NCBI GenBank assembly: GCA_900498245.1
Contig: LS998015.1
Location: 861,125 to 925,124 of the forward strand
From: Candidatus Zixiibacteriota bacterium
GTDB lineage: Bacteria > Zixibacteria > MSB-5A5 > GN15 > PGXB01
DNA length: 64,000 nucleotides
Direction of reading: 5' to 3'
Shown here: one piece after another, positions 34,680 through 44,690 of the stretch
Numbering within the stretch: the stretch's first letter is position 1
How the letters are laid out: each line of letters starts with the position of its first letter
The notes under the pieces: generated by a model
Database searches by the model: none
The model's input: only the letters and a program-made list of their open reading frames with translations
Told to the model about the DNA's origin: nothing
Program-made: the position numbers and the translations under genes

Positions 34680-35354
34680 ATGTCAGGATATTATCGCGAA
34701 AAACTGGCGGGGGAACGGCTGAAGCGATGTTACGATATCGCCGGGCCGCGAATCAGGCAATACCTCAAGGCCGAAATCGATTTCGTGACAGATCATATCA
34801 GGCCGGGAAGCCGGGTGCTGGAATTGGGGTGCGGCTGCGGGCGAATCTTGCCGGAACTGTCAAAAAAGGCGGGTATGGTGGTCGGTATCGATAATGCCGC
34901 CGAGTCCATTCATTTCGGATCAGAGAACCTTCGCCAATATCAAAATTGTCTTCTGGCCGTGATGGATGCGGTAAATCTCGGGTTTGGCAATCGTGTTTTC
35001 GATTATGTGGTCTGCATCCAGAACGGGATATCGGCCTTTCATGTCAATCAGGAGGTTTTGATCCGCGAGAGTATCCGGGTGACCAAACCGGGGGGGAAGA
35101 TATTTTTCTCGACTTATGCCGACAAATTCTGGCCGTACCGTCTGGAATGGTTTGAACGGCAGGCGGAAGAAGGTCTGGTGGGGGAGATCGATCATAAGAA
35201 AACCGGCAAGGGGATTATTGTCTGCAAAGATGGTTTTACGGCCACGACCGTCGATGGCGAGGGATATTTTAGATTGACATCGGGGCTTAAAATCGAAGCG
35301 GAAATCGAAGAAATCGACGGCTCCAGTCTTTTCTGCCTAATTACCGCGCGTTAA
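34680..35354 (+). CDS. Class I SAM-dependent methyltransferase
   Basis: A 224-residue enzyme with the Rossmann-type SAM site: motif I VLELGCGCGRILPEL (about 41-55), the acidic end of strand 2 (VVGIDNAAESI) and motif post-I/II (NRVFDYVVCIQNGISAF). The substrate is not identifiable. It follows the NTF2-like gene in the same direction. Confidence 0.9.
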   Translation: MSGYYREKLAGERLKRCYDIAGPRIRQYLKAEIDFVTDHIRPGSRVLELGCGCGRILPELSKKAGMVVGIDNAAESIHFGSENLRQYQNCLLAVMDAVNLGFGNRVFDYVVCIQNGISAFHVNQEVLIRESIRVTKPGGKIFFSTYADKFWPYRLEWFERQAEEGLVGEIDHKKTGKGIIVCKDGFTATTVDGEGYFRLTSGLKIEAEIEEIDGSSLFCLITAR

Positions 35355-35534
35355 TCATTGAAAATAGTCAAATTGAATCAGAAATTTTAAACCGCCTGAA
35401 GACGACAAAACTGAAACTTTTGGCATATCTTTTCGTCTTTTCCAATAACACCGCCGATGGGATGTACTTATTTTGAATTTGGGCAAATGGTTGTCAGTCA
35501 ATAAACAATTAATCCATTAATATGTAAAGGGGAC

Positions 35535-38267
35535 ATGATGAAAAGGAAATCTATTGCTTTCCTGGTGGCGCTGATCGCCGTTTTTTCGGGTCTTACGCTG
35601 GCCTTTGCCGGCGACCTGCCGGACCTGAAATTTGAAAAATATATTCTGCCGAACGGCCTCAATGTGATTCTCCACGAGGATCACTCGGTGCCGGTGGCCT
35701 CGGTCAATATCTGGTACCATGTCGGCTCCAAAAACGAAAAGCCGGGGAAAACCGGGTTCGCCCATATTTTCGAGCATATGATGTTCCAGCAGTCGGAACA
35801 TCATCAGGCCTATTTTGCCGATGCCGTCGAAAAAATCGGCGGAAACAAGAACGGCGGAACCTCGGTCGATAAAACCGTCTACTGGGACGAAGTGCCGAGC
35901 AATTATCTTGAAAAAATTCTGTGGCTGGAGGCCGACCGCATGGGGTACCTTCTGCCGGCCGTCGACCAGGAGCATCTTAACATACAAAAAGATGTGATAA
36001 AAAACGAGCGCCGGGAATCGTACGATAACCAGCCGTACGGCAAAGCGCAGGAACTGATGCTGTCACTTCTCTATCCCCCGGGACATCCCTATTCCTGGCC
36101 GATAATCGGCAGTATGCAGGATATCGGGTCGGCGAGTATCGATGATGTGTCGGAATTCTTCAAGACGTATTATGCCCCCAATAACGCTTCGCTCTGTATC
36201 GCCGGGGATTTCGATCCGGTCCAGGTGAAGAGTTGGGTGGAAAAATATTTCGGTCCAATTCCGCCCGGCCCGGTAATCGACCGGCCCAAAAACTGGCTTC
36301 CGGAACTGAACTCGGTCAAGAGAATCGAAGCCGAGGATAACGTGAAATTGGCGCGTCTCTACATCGCCTGGCCGACTCCGGCCAGTTATGCGCCGGGGGA
36401 CGCCGAATTCGATCTTCTGGCCAGCATCCTGACTAATGGGAAGTCATCGCGCCTCTATAAGTCGCTTGTTTATGACAAGAAACTTGCTCAGGACGTCAAT
36501 GCCTACCAGTATTCTAAGGAACTGGGGAGCGATTTCAATATTGTCGTAACCGCCCGCGAAGGTGTTTCCCTCGACGAGCTTGAAAAAGAAGTGGATCGGA
36601 TACTGAATGACGTGATAACCAATGGCGTTACGGCTGACGAATTCGCCCGGTCAAGAACCAAATGGGAAACTGATTTTGTCCGCCAGTTGGAAAGACTCGG
36701 CGGCTTTGGCGGACGGGCCAATACTCTGAATGCCTATAATACCATGCTGGGAGATCCGGGGAAATTGAAATGGGATCGCGACAGATATACCAATGCCACG
36801 GCCGAAGGGATGCGGCAATATGCCGCCAGGTATCTTAAGTTGGACAGCCGGGCAATTTTGCGGATTACGCCGCGTCAGAAATTGGAGGCGTCGGAAATCA
36901 AGACCGATATGGCAGTGGAGCCGGGGCCGGCCGCGGAGCCGTCATTCACACCCCCGACCATTCAAAAGGCGACTCTTTCCAACGGGATGGAGCTGTATCT
37001 GGTGGAGGATCATAAACTACCCCTGGTGCAGGTGAATTTGCTTCTGAAAAGCGGCTGGGCGGCGGACCCGTCGGATCGGTTCGGCGCCGGCGCCCTGACG
37101 GCGGAACTGCTCAATGAAGGGACCAAGACCAGAAATGCCCTGGCGATTTCGGATGAGGCCCAGCGCCTCGGGGCGGAACTTTCCACGGGGAGTTCGTTCG
37201 ACAGATCGAATGTCAGCCTGAACGTGCAGAAAAAGAACCTGGAGCCGGCTCTGAACCTTATGGCCGACCTGGTTCTCAACGCCACTTTTCCCCAGGATGA
37301 ATTGGATCGCCAGAAAGAAAACTATCTGGGCCGGATCATGCAGGAATCGCGGCAGCCGATTCAAACGGCATACAAAATATTCGGCCGGGAACTGTACGGC
37401 GCGAGTCATCCGTACGGACAACCGTATACCGGTTCCGGTACGAACCAGACCATCAAGGCCATTACCCGGGATGATTTGCTTAATTTCTACAGGGCCAATT
37501 ACCTGCCCAATAATTGCGCCGCTATCGTGGTCGGCGACATGACGCTTGACGAAGCCAGGAATCAACTGGAAAAATCATTTAAAAACTGGAAACCGGGAGA
37601 TGTTGTTAAGCATGATATCCAGCCGGTGAAGTCGCTGGACAAGACAAAAATCTGCCTGATCGACAAGCCGGGGGCGCCCCAAAGCGTGATTTTCGTGGGG
37701 AATCTGGTGCCGCCGCGGAACAATCCCGATTATGACGCGGCGCAGGTCATCAATCAGGCCCTGGGAAGAAGCACGGTGGCGCGCCTCTTCATGAACCTTC
37801 GCCAGGACAAGGGGTACACTTACGGTTCCTACAGTTTCTTCACCTCACGGCTCGGGCAGGGTCTATTGGCCGGATACGCTCAGGTCAAATCCGAGGTGAC
37901 CAAGGAGTCGCTTTATGAATTGATCAAAGAGTTTCGGGAGATCACGGCCGATCGGCCGGTGGCGGGGACGGAACTGGCTGACTGCAGAGCCACCCTCATA
38001 AAGGGATTTCCCCAGGGGTTTATTTCCATTGGCGATATCGCCGGCGGCATCAGCGATCTGGTAAGTTACAACCTGCCGTTGGATAGTTGGCGCTCCTTTG
38101 AATCGAAAATAAGCAGTGTCAGCGAGGAGATCGCCGGCCGAGTAGCGGGGGAGTACATTCATCCGGAAGCGCTCTTGATTGTCATTGTCGGCGACCGGGC
38201 CAAGATTGAGCCGGGTCTCAAAGAACTGAATCTGGGCGAAATTGTCACAGCCGACGCCGAAATTTGA
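35535..38267 (+). CDS. M16 family zinc metallopeptidase, two-domain
   Basis: A 910-residue exported peptidase with a signal peptide ending near residue 25 (AFA-GD). The first M16 domain has the inverted zinc motif HIFEH (77-81) and the distal Glu at about 158 (NERRES). The second M16 repeat begins near residue 470 (TLSNGMELYLVEDHKLPLVQ), lacks the zinc ligands and presumably closes over substrate. AAAGGGG precedes the ATG pair at 35535/35538. It probably degrades peptides in the periplasm. A strong terminator follows. Confidence 0.93.
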   Translation: MMKRKSIAFLVALIAVFSGLTLAFAGDLPDLKFEKYILPNGLNVILHEDHSVPVASVNIWYHVGSKNEKPGKTGFAHIFEHMMFQQSEHHQAYFADAVEKIGGNKNGGTSVDKTVYWDEVPSNYLEKILWLEADRMGYLLPAVDQEHLNIQKDVIKNERRESYDNQPYGKAQELMLSLLYPPGHPYSWPIIGSMQDIGSASIDDVSEFFKTYYAPNNASLCIAGDFDPVQVKSWVEKYFGPIPPGPVIDRPKNWLPELNSVKRIEAEDNVKLARLYIAWPTPASYAPGDAEFDLLASILTNGKSSRLYKSLVYDKKLAQDVNAYQYSKELGSDFNIVVTAREGVSLDELEKEVDRILNDVITNGVTADEFARSRTKWETDFVRQLERLGGFGGRANTLNAYNTMLGDPGKLKWDRDRYTNATAEGMRQYAARYLKLDSRAILRITPRQKLEASEIKTDMAVEPGPAAEPSFTPPTIQKATLSNGMELYLVEDHKLPLVQVNLLLKSGWAADPSDRFGAGALTAELLNEGTKTRNALAISDEAQRLGAELSTGSSFDRSNVSLNVQKKNLEPALNLMADLVLNATFPQDELDRQKENYLGRIMQESRQPIQTAYKIFGRELYGASHPYGQPYTGSGTNQTIKAITRDDLLNFYRANYLPNNCAAIVVGDMTLDEARNQLEKSFKNWKPGDVVKHDIQPVKSLDKTKICLIDKPGAPQSVIFVGNLVPPRNNPDYDAAQVINQALGRSTVARLFMNLRQDKGYTYGSYSFFTSRLGQGLLAGYAQVKSEVTKESLYELIKEFREITADRPVAGTELADCRATLIKGFPQGFISIGDIAGGISDLVSYNLPLDSWRSFESKISSVSEEIAGRVAGEYIHPEALLIVIVGDRAKIEPGLKELNLGEIVTADAEI

Positions 38268-38287
38268 TCGATTCAGCCGGCAAAATA

Positions 38288-38320
38288 AAAGGCGGCCTTT
38301 GGGCCGCCTTTATTATTTGA
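38288..38320. terminator. Bidirectional terminator between convergent genes
   Basis: AAAGGCGGCC (38288-38297) pairs perfectly with GGCCGCCTTT (38302-38311) around TTTG, with A- and T-rich flanks on both sides. Confidence 0.9.
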
Positions 38321-38336
38321 CAGAATTGAGATTATA

Positions 38337-41300
38337 TCAGAATCCGGCACCGAGGGAAAAGTAATATTTCGGATGAGGGACGACCGTCTGGAAATTTGTC
38401 CGCCAGGCGAGATCGTAGCGAAGCACCAGAAATCCAAGATTGGCCTGCACGCCGAAACCGAAGGCCGATTTGATATCCTGCAGGTGATTTCCTCCCAGAG
38501 ATGATCCGCCCTTGAAAGTTTGATCGTTATCCCAGGTGGCGCCCATATCATAAAAGAGAGAGCCGGTGATATAGCGCAGGGTCATCGGAAGCGGGAATCC
38601 CAGTTTTAAATATTCCACGAAAGGATAGCGGAATTCGAGATTGGAAAGGAGATACCTGGTCCCGGAAAGTTCATAATATTCGAATCCCCGCAGAGGTGTG
38701 ACCACTTCGGCAAAATAGAGATTCTCCGGTTCATAAACATTGTCGGCCACCACGACACTTCCGATCGAGTTGGTCGTGCCGCCCAGGAAATACCGCTTGG
38801 GGTTTTTCCCCCAGGAGGCGCCGCCAGCGAAGCGGAGAGCGGTTGAAAAGAGACCCCGGATATGCCAGTACTTACGCCAGTCACCGTCGAGAGAATAAAA
38901 TGATATCCCGTTTCCTCCCAGGACATCGGTGGCGCCGCTGATATTTAGGCGCGCCCTCTGACCATTGATCGGCGTGGTAATTCCCCAGAGGATATTGTCG
39001 CTTACCAAAGAGAGGGTTCCCAAAGCGACCTTGGTGGAGCGTCCTACGCGCGGATCGTTGCTATCGAGATATTTGCGGTCAATGAAATACTGGGAGCCGG
39101 TGAATTCCACCCGCGAAAATTTGGAGAAAGGATACGACAGGTAACCCTGAAAGCCGTAGAAGCGATCCGAAAAGAGATGATCGAAATTATCGATATAATA
39201 ATTTTTGGTATGAAAAACGCCGAATCCGAAGTTGGTACGGAGACGGTTATACAGGTAAAACAACTGGATATTGGATTGGTCGATCGTGTTAACCAGATCG
39301 GTAATCAAATATATCTGATGATCCCCCAAATAATCGGAAAACACGAACGCCGATTGCCCGCGCAGGCCGAAAAAAGTGTCATAAGAAAATCCGCCGCTGA
39401 CATAATCGGGAGTGAATTTCACCCGGTACTTGTGCACCTTGAAATCGCCGTTGGGAAGACGGCCGGAACTGCCCACCGAATCGAAAGCCGCAATTTCAGC
39501 GGGGGTCAGGTAATTTTTCCCTTCGGCGGCGCTGTCGGGAAGGTCTTCGAATATTTTCCCCATCGGATTTTCCTTTTTCTTCTGTTCGGGGGCAACATAA
39601 ATATATTCCCCGCCTTCCACACGGGTGCTGTCTGATTTAGCCTTCGCCGTGCCCGTACTGTCTGACGTCGTATGTGCCACGGAAGTGCTGTCATGATGCG
39701 TGCTGTCCGCCGCCGTTTGCGCTACGGAACCGCTGTCACGCTGAGCGCTTTCTTCCGCCGCGCCGGAATCGATTTTTGCGGCCAGGGCCGGAAGGGTGTC
39801 TTTGACCGATACCGTGCTGTCCTTGGAGGCCACCGATTTAACCTCTCTCAAATAGCGATCCATGATGAAGTCGGTCGGCGCCAACTGGCCGTTGTCCCCG
39901 GCCGGTTTGATATCTTTCAGAAGAAAAATATCGAAACCGGCTTTGTTGAAGGAAGAAAAGGCAATCTGCTTGCCGTCGGGCGACCAGGTCGGCGAGCCGA
40001 CTCCGGTGAGAATATCGGTGATGGCAAAGGCCCCGGAGGAATCGACATAGGCAATATAGAGGTTGTCGATGCCATTCCGGTTGGAAACAAAACAGACCTT
40101 CTTACCATCGGGAGAAACCGACGGCTCGCGGTTTTGTCCGATCCCGACACGGAGCGGCTCAATCTCTTTGGAGTCGATATTGATGGTGAAAAGATTGTAA
40201 TTGCCGTAGCCGAATTTGGTGTAGAGGGTGCGGTAGTCCACCGAGTCGGCCGGTTTATATTCGGGATTGTTGGCAATAAAGGCGTTATCGGGATGCGGCC
40301 GGTCCGAAGTGAAAGCCAGGATTTTGGAATCGGGGAACCAACTCGGGTCGAGATTATCGTAATTTCCTTCGGTTAAGTCGTACGTCGAATCGGTATCGAC
40401 ATTATATACGGCGATCGTTCTTCGGTCGCCGTCGAGGGCGGCGAAGGCGATCTTTTTGCTGTCGGGCGACCAAACCGGCGATTGCACGCTGTTGAAATGG
40501 AAAAACTGCTTTTTATAAATATTTTTATCCTTGATGGTCAGAAAATAGAGGGCGTCTTTCCCTTTGGCCTTGGCGACAAAAGCGATTCTCTTGCCGTCGG
40601 GTGAGAAGGTGATCCCTGAAAAATAGGAATGAAGCGATTCCAGATCGCCGGTTCTCTCGCCCTTGACGAGACGATCGAGGATTTTGCCGTCGACGGCGGA
40701 AATGAGATAAATGCCCATATAATCGGAACGATCGGAAAACATGGCGATTTTGTCCCCGGTCGGGGCGAAAATCGGCTTCTCATTGAAATTGGAGCCGTCC
40801 TTTTCATGATTGGTCAGGGCCTTGGAAAATTCGCCCGGTTCTTTTCTCTTGGCGATTTCCGGCCAGTAGCGCCGTTTCATCTCCTTGGAAAATCCTTTCC
40901 AGAATTCCTCGGTGGTGACGCCGATCGATGCTTTCATGGCCTTATTCATGGTCAGGTAGAGTTTCCCTTTGGCCAGGATTTCGCCCAGTTTCTGCTCGCC
41001 GTAATTGTCGACTATATAGGCGATCATGGCCTGACCCTCTTTATAGGCGAGATAACCGCCGAGATAATCGGGAGGCGCCAGATAGTTATTGATAGTGGCG
41101 TCGCGGACGACCATGTCGGCATAGTAGTCCCAGCCGTAACGGGAGGACCATTCCGCGAATCCTTCGGCGAACCAGAGAGGCAGATCAAAAAATCTCTGCC
41201 GCGAAATCAGCGAGGAGAACATGTTGCCGAAAAGCATATCATAGATCACGGCGTGGGTCAATTCATGATGCAAAACATGGCGGAAATCCTCGTAGGAACC

Positions 41301-41675
41301 GTCAAACGGCATGACCATCCGGTTTTTGAACGCCTCGGTGAATCCCCCGACACTCTCGTCGATCAGATCCGGCACGATATTGGTTTGCTGAAAGTCGTTG
41401 GGCGAAGCATAGAGGAACACCGGGACCCGGCGATGAATGCGGTAATTGAGCTGGGAGGAGATTTCGACATAGGACGATTCCAGAACCCCGGCGGCGAATT
41501 TGGCCAGTCCGTAGTTTTGATTATAGAAATAAATGTCAAAGTGCATGGTCTGGATATAATCCCAGCTGAAGCCGCGGTACTGAACCTTATTCTGGCCGAA
41601 ATAGGTTTCCTGCCCGAAGGCGAGACTCGAGGCGACGATGAAAATTATCAGGATAAACAAAGATTTTCTGAACAT
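38337..41675 (-). CDS. Metallopeptidase/PD40-propeller/outer-membrane barrel fusion
   Basis: An 1112-residue exported protein with three parts. Residues 1-21 are a signal peptide. About 40-280 form a gluzincin (MA-clan) peptidase domain with HELTH (137-141) and WFAEGFAEW (169-177, third ligand). About 290-620 hold TolB/PD40 propeller repeats (for example FSPDGKRIAFVAK, WSPDSKKIAFAAL, VSPDGKKVCFVSN). A low-complexity Ser/Thr/Asp linker (about 640-690) follows. The rest (about 740-1112) is a BamA/Omp85-like barrel ending in Phe (SLGAGF). The barrel likely sits in the outer membrane with the propeller and peptidase in the periplasm. Its substrate is unknown. Confidence 0.88.
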   Translation of the reverse strand: MFRKSLFILIIFIVASSLAFGQETYFGQNKVQYRGFSWDYIQTMHFDIYFYNQNYGLAKFAAGVLESSYVEISSQLNYRIHRRVPVFLYASPNDFQQTNIVPDLIDESVGGFTEAFKNRMVMPFDGSYEDFRHVLHHELTHAVIYDMLFGNMFSSLISRQRFFDLPLWFAEGFAEWSSRYGWDYYADMVVRDATINNYLAPPDYLGGYLAYKEGQAMIAYIVDNYGEQKLGEILAKGKLYLTMNKAMKASIGVTTEEFWKGFSKEMKRRYWPEIAKRKEPGEFSKALTNHEKDGSNFNEKPIFAPTGDKIAMFSDRSDYMGIYLISAVDGKILDRLVKGERTGDLESLHSYFSGITFSPDGKRIAFVAKAKGKDALYFLTIKDKNIYKKQFFHFNSVQSPVWSPDSKKIAFAALDGDRRTIAVYNVDTDSTYDLTEGNYDNLDPSWFPDSKILAFTSDRPHPDNAFIANNPEYKPADSVDYRTLYTKFGYGNYNLFTINIDSKEIEPLRVGIGQNREPSVSPDGKKVCFVSNRNGIDNLYIAYVDSSGAFAITDILTGVGSPTWSPDGKQIAFSSFNKAGFDIFLLKDIKPAGDNGQLAPTDFIMDRYLREVKSVASKDSTVSVKDTLPALAAKIDSGAAEESAQRDSGSVAQTAADSTHHDSTSVAHTTSDSTGTAKAKSDSTRVEGGEYIYVAPEQKKKENPMGKIFEDLPDSAAEGKNYLTPAEIAAFDSVGSSGRLPNGDFKVHKYRVKFTPDYVSGGFSYDTFFGLRGQSAFVFSDYLGDHQIYLITDLVNTIDQSNIQLFYLYNRLRTNFGFGVFHTKNYYIDNFDHLFSDRFYGFQGYLSYPFSKFSRVEFTGSQYFIDRKYLDSNDPRVGRSTKVALGTLSLVSDNILWGITTPINGQRARLNISGATDVLGGNGISFYSLDGDWRKYWHIRGLFSTALRFAGGASWGKNPKRYFLGGTTNSIGSVVVADNVYEPENLYFAEVVTPLRGFEYYELSGTRYLLSNLEFRYPFVEYLKLGFPLPMTLRYITGSLFYDMGATWDNDQTFKGGSSLGGNHLQDIKSAFGFGVQANLGFLVLRYDLAWRTNFQTVVPHPKYYFSLGAGF

Positions 41676-41717
41676 TAGGGACTCTTCTACTAAAAAGTTT
41701 ACAAACTATATAAAAAA

Positions 41718-42977
41718 TCAATCCACTCTCTTAATATCGGCGCCGAGCGATTGAAGCTTTTCCTCCAATTTATCATATCCTCTATCTATATGATAAACCC
41801 GCAGGACCTCGCTGGTTCCCTCGGCCCCCAGGCAGGCCAGAACCAGCCCGGCCCCGGCCCTTATATCCGATGCCATGACCGACGTTCCCTTCAGTTTCGC
41901 GACCCCCTTCACGATGGCTTCGTCACTGCTGACAGTAATGTCGGCCCCGAGGCGCCGCATTTCCATGGTATGACCGAACCTGTCTTCAAAAACAGTCTCC
42001 TTAATACTGCTGGTTCCCTCGGCCACGGTGGCCAGGGCCATAATGCAGGCTTGAAGGTCGGTGGGGAAGCCGGGGAAGGGGAAAGTGACGACTTTGGTCG
42101 CCTTTAACTGTTTGGGGCCCTGAATCTTAATGCTACTTTTGCCCTCGGTTATAACGCAACCCATTTCGTATAATTTACGGGAAACCATGGTTAAATGAGA
42201 AGGATTTATACCTGTCACTTCCACGGAACCCCCGGTGATTCCGGCCCCGCACATGAACGTCCCGGCCACCAGGCGATCGCCGGAGACCTTATATTTTATC
42301 GGATTGAGCGTCTTGACGCCCTCGATGAGAATAGTCGAGGTTCCGGCCCCTTTTATTTTGGCCCCGGCCTGATTCAGGAAATTGGCGACATCGACCACCT
42401 CGGGGTCGCAGGCGGCGTTGACGATTCGAGTCGAACCTTTGGCCAAAACTGCGCCGAATATGATATTTTCCGTGCCGGTATGCGACGGGCGGTCGAAATG
42501 GATGGTGGCGCCGATAAGAGGTTTGGCCTTGGCCACCACATAACCGCCTTCCTCGGTGACTTCCGCTCCCAGCGACTTGAATCCATTAATATGATAATCG
42601 ACCGGCCGGGCGCCGAGAACGCATCCGCCGGGAAGCGATACCCGCGCCTCGCCGAGACGGGCCAGTAGCGGGCCAAGGACCAGGAAAGAAGCCCGCATTT
42701 GGCGCATCAGTTCGTACGGAGCCGTGCTTTCGGTGATATGTGTGCTGTCGACTTTCATCCGCATCCCTTTCGCGTCATAATCCACTTTGGCCCCGATATG
42801 CTCCAGCATCTTTTTGATCGTATAGATGTCGCGCAGAGGCGGGATATTGTCGATCGTGGTTTCCCCTTTGGCAATCAGGATGGCGCCGGCGATAATCGGC
42901 AGTCCGGCGTTTTTGGAGCCTTCGGCTTTGACCGTGCCGCTCAGTTTTTTCTTTCCGTTAATTACGAATCTATCCAT
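41718..42977 (-). CDS. murA: UDP-N-acetylglucosamine 1-carboxyvinyltransferase
   Basis: A 419-residue cytosolic enzyme that transfers enolpyruvate from PEP to UDP-GlcNAc, the first committed step of peptidoglycan synthesis. Active-site Cys119 lies in PGGCVLGARPVDYHI (so fosfomycin sensitivity is expected), Lys22-Asn23 in the N-terminal SKNAG, and FPTDLQA at the UDP-sugar site. Length is standard. It is transcribed alone, divergent from the YiiX-like gene. Confidence 0.97.
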   Translation of the reverse strand: MDRFVINGKKKLSGTVKAEGSKNAGLPIIAGAILIAKGETTIDNIPPLRDIYTIKKMLEHIGAKVDYDAKGMRMKVDSTHITESTAPYELMRQMRASFLVLGPLLARLGEARVSLPGGCVLGARPVDYHINGFKSLGAEVTEEGGYVVAKAKPLIGATIHFDRPSHTGTENIIFGAVLAKGSTRIVNAACDPEVVDVANFLNQAGAKIKGAGTSTILIEGVKTLNPIKYKVSGDRLVAGTFMCGAGITGGSVEVTGINPSHLTMVSRKLYEMGCVITEGKSSIKIQGPKQLKATKVVTFPFPGFPTDLQACIMALATVAEGTSSIKETVFEDRFGHTMEMRRLGADITVSSDEAIVKGVAKLKGTSVMASDIRAGAGLVLACLGAEGTSEVLRVYHIDRGYDKLEEKLQSLGADIKRVD

Positions 42978-43150
42978 CTTCGTTCCCTTCGAGTTATAAG
43001 ACGCACTCCGGCGTCATAACATTTAAGCAAATGAACTGCGGTTTAATCGATTCATCGAAGTTAGGATAGGTTTTTGATATTTGCGAGGCAAGGAGAAAGA
43101 TGTATCGAAATTGTTGCCTTTGAACCTCATTTTATGACGGGCGATGATAT

Positions 43151-43179
43151 TTGACTGGCAGGCGGCGTCCCATTATGAT
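43151..43179 (+). promoter_or_regulatory. Promoter of the YiiX-like gene
   Basis: TTGACT (43151-43156) and TATGAT (43174-43179) are exactly 17 bases apart. The predicted start lies near 43186, about 29 bases before the ATG. Confidence 0.7.
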
Positions 43180-43214
43180 ATTCTTGTGCTTTATATATTA
43201 AGTCGAGGATGAAT

Positions 43215-44690
43215 ATGTTGATTCGGCTCATTTCCAAAGCCCTTCTGGTTCTGGCGGCTCTTTATTTGGCCTTGCTTATACCATTGGCGTCGCCTCCGGA
43301 ACCGGCGGCCGGCACAAGAAACCCCTTTGCCTGGAACCAGGATCAATATTGGTCGGCGCTGGAAAGGGAATTTCGCGCCGCCCGGGCCGCGGGATGTGAT
43401 AGAGTGGATTCCGATAGTCATAATATTTTCAATGAATTTGACACTATTTTGGATTCGCTGGCATATCGGGAATACCAGCCGGATGAGCCAATTTTCAAAT
43501 CGCTCGAAACTTCATTTTTTACAATGGCCCCGCAGGTCGGCGCTTGTCATGAATTGCTTCCGGGCTATCTTCAACGATTCAATAGAATGCGGAGTCTTTT
43601 AAAAGCGCAATCCCACGAATGGGACATAAATAGCGAAGAGGCCAAAAATCGTCTCTACCGCCTGATTTACGGAGGAAGAATCGCGACCGAAGAGGTCATG
43701 CTTCAAATGCCGAAAGATTCGGTTCCGGCCCTGACCATTGCTGATTCAGTTGCATCAGTGACTCCCTCTGCTGAGATTCTTGGTGTCACTATTCACAGCG
43801 GTGATATCCTGGTATCGCGCGGAGGCGCGGCGACATCGGCTCTGATCGCACGGGGTAACGATTATCCCGGAAATTTTTCGCATGTGGCCCTCGTTTATGT
43901 CGATGATTCCAGCGGGGAGGCCTCGGTAATCGAGTCGCATATCGAAAAGGGAGTCGCGATAGCGTCGCTTGATCAATATTTGAAAGATACCAAATTGCGG
44001 GTTATGGTTTTGCGCCTTCGGCCCGATCTGCCAACAATGCAAAAAGACCCAATGCTTCCCCATAAGGCGGCGAAATGGATGCTCGCGAAAGCCAGGGCGC
44101 GGCATATCCCGTACGATTTTGAAATGAATTTCGATGATACGACCGAATTTTTCTGCTCCGAAGTCGCCTCGCGGGCCTATCGGCAGTTCGGTATCAATCT
44201 TTGGATGGGGTTATCGCATATTTCGTCACGAGGAGTCAAATCGTGGCTGGGGGCCTTCGGTGTGACCCATTTTGAAACGCAGGAGCCGTCGGATCTGGAA
44301 TATGATCCCCAGTTATCGGTGGTGGCCGAATGGCGCGATCCGGAGACACTATACAAGGATCATATCGACAACGCCGTGATCGATGTCATGCTGGAAGGGG
44401 CCGAACGGGGGGAGCGCCTGAAATACGATTGGTACCTGCTTCCGATGGCCCGGGTGATGAAAGCCTATAGTGCGGTTCTGAACATGTTCGGCAAAATCGG
44501 GCCGGTGCCGGAGGGAATGAGCGCCACCGCGGCCCTGCGGAACAAATGGTTCACAACACGGCATACGCGAATCAAGGAACGCCTGTTGACATTGGCCGAG
44601 CAATTTAAGACTGATAATAAGTATGTACCGCCGTACTGGGAACTGGTGAATCTGGCGCGAAAAGCGGAACAGATGGAATTTGGCAATTGA
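43215..44690 (+). CDS. YiiX/YebB-like permuted papain-fold hydrolase
   Basis: A 491-residue protein with an N-terminal membrane anchor or signal (about 5-25). The NlpC/P60-related YiiX-like domain has the permuted His in NFSHVALVY (His223) and the catalytic Cys in FFCSEVA (Cys314); GDILVSRGG opens the domain. Such enzymes cleave amide or thioester bonds in peptidoglycan or lipids; the substrate here is unknown. The ATG at 43215 is preferred to the one six bases earlier because GAGG then sits at proper spacing. The gene converges on the propeller-lipoprotein gene. Confidence 0.87.
   Translation: MLIRLISKALLVLAALYLALLIPLASPPEPAAGTRNPFAWNQDQYWSALEREFRAARAAGCDRVDSDSHNIFNEFDTILDSLAYREYQPDEPIFKSLETSFFTMAPQVGACHELLPGYLQRFNRMRSLLKAQSHEWDINSEEAKNRLYRLIYGGRIATEEVMLQMPKDSVPALTIADSVASVTPSAEILGVTIHSGDILVSRGGAATSALIARGNDYPGNFSHVALVYVDDSSGEASVIESHIEKGVAIASLDQYLKDTKLRVMVLRLRPDLPTMQKDPMLPHKAAKWMLAKARARHIPYDFEMNFDDTTEFFCSEVASRAYRQFGINLWMGLSHISSRGVKSWLGAFGVTHFETQEPSDLEYDPQLSVVAEWRDPETLYKDHIDNAVIDVMLEGAERGERLKYDWYLLPMARVMKAYSAVLNMFGKIGPVPEGMSATAALRNKWFTTRHTRIKERLLTLAEQFKTDNKYVPPYWELVNLARKAEQMEFGN

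Noticed and set aside
40629-41678. Rightward open frame opposite the peptidase-propeller gene
   Set aside because: It is fully antisense to a gene with clear catalytic motifs; no recognisable domain or ribosome-binding site.
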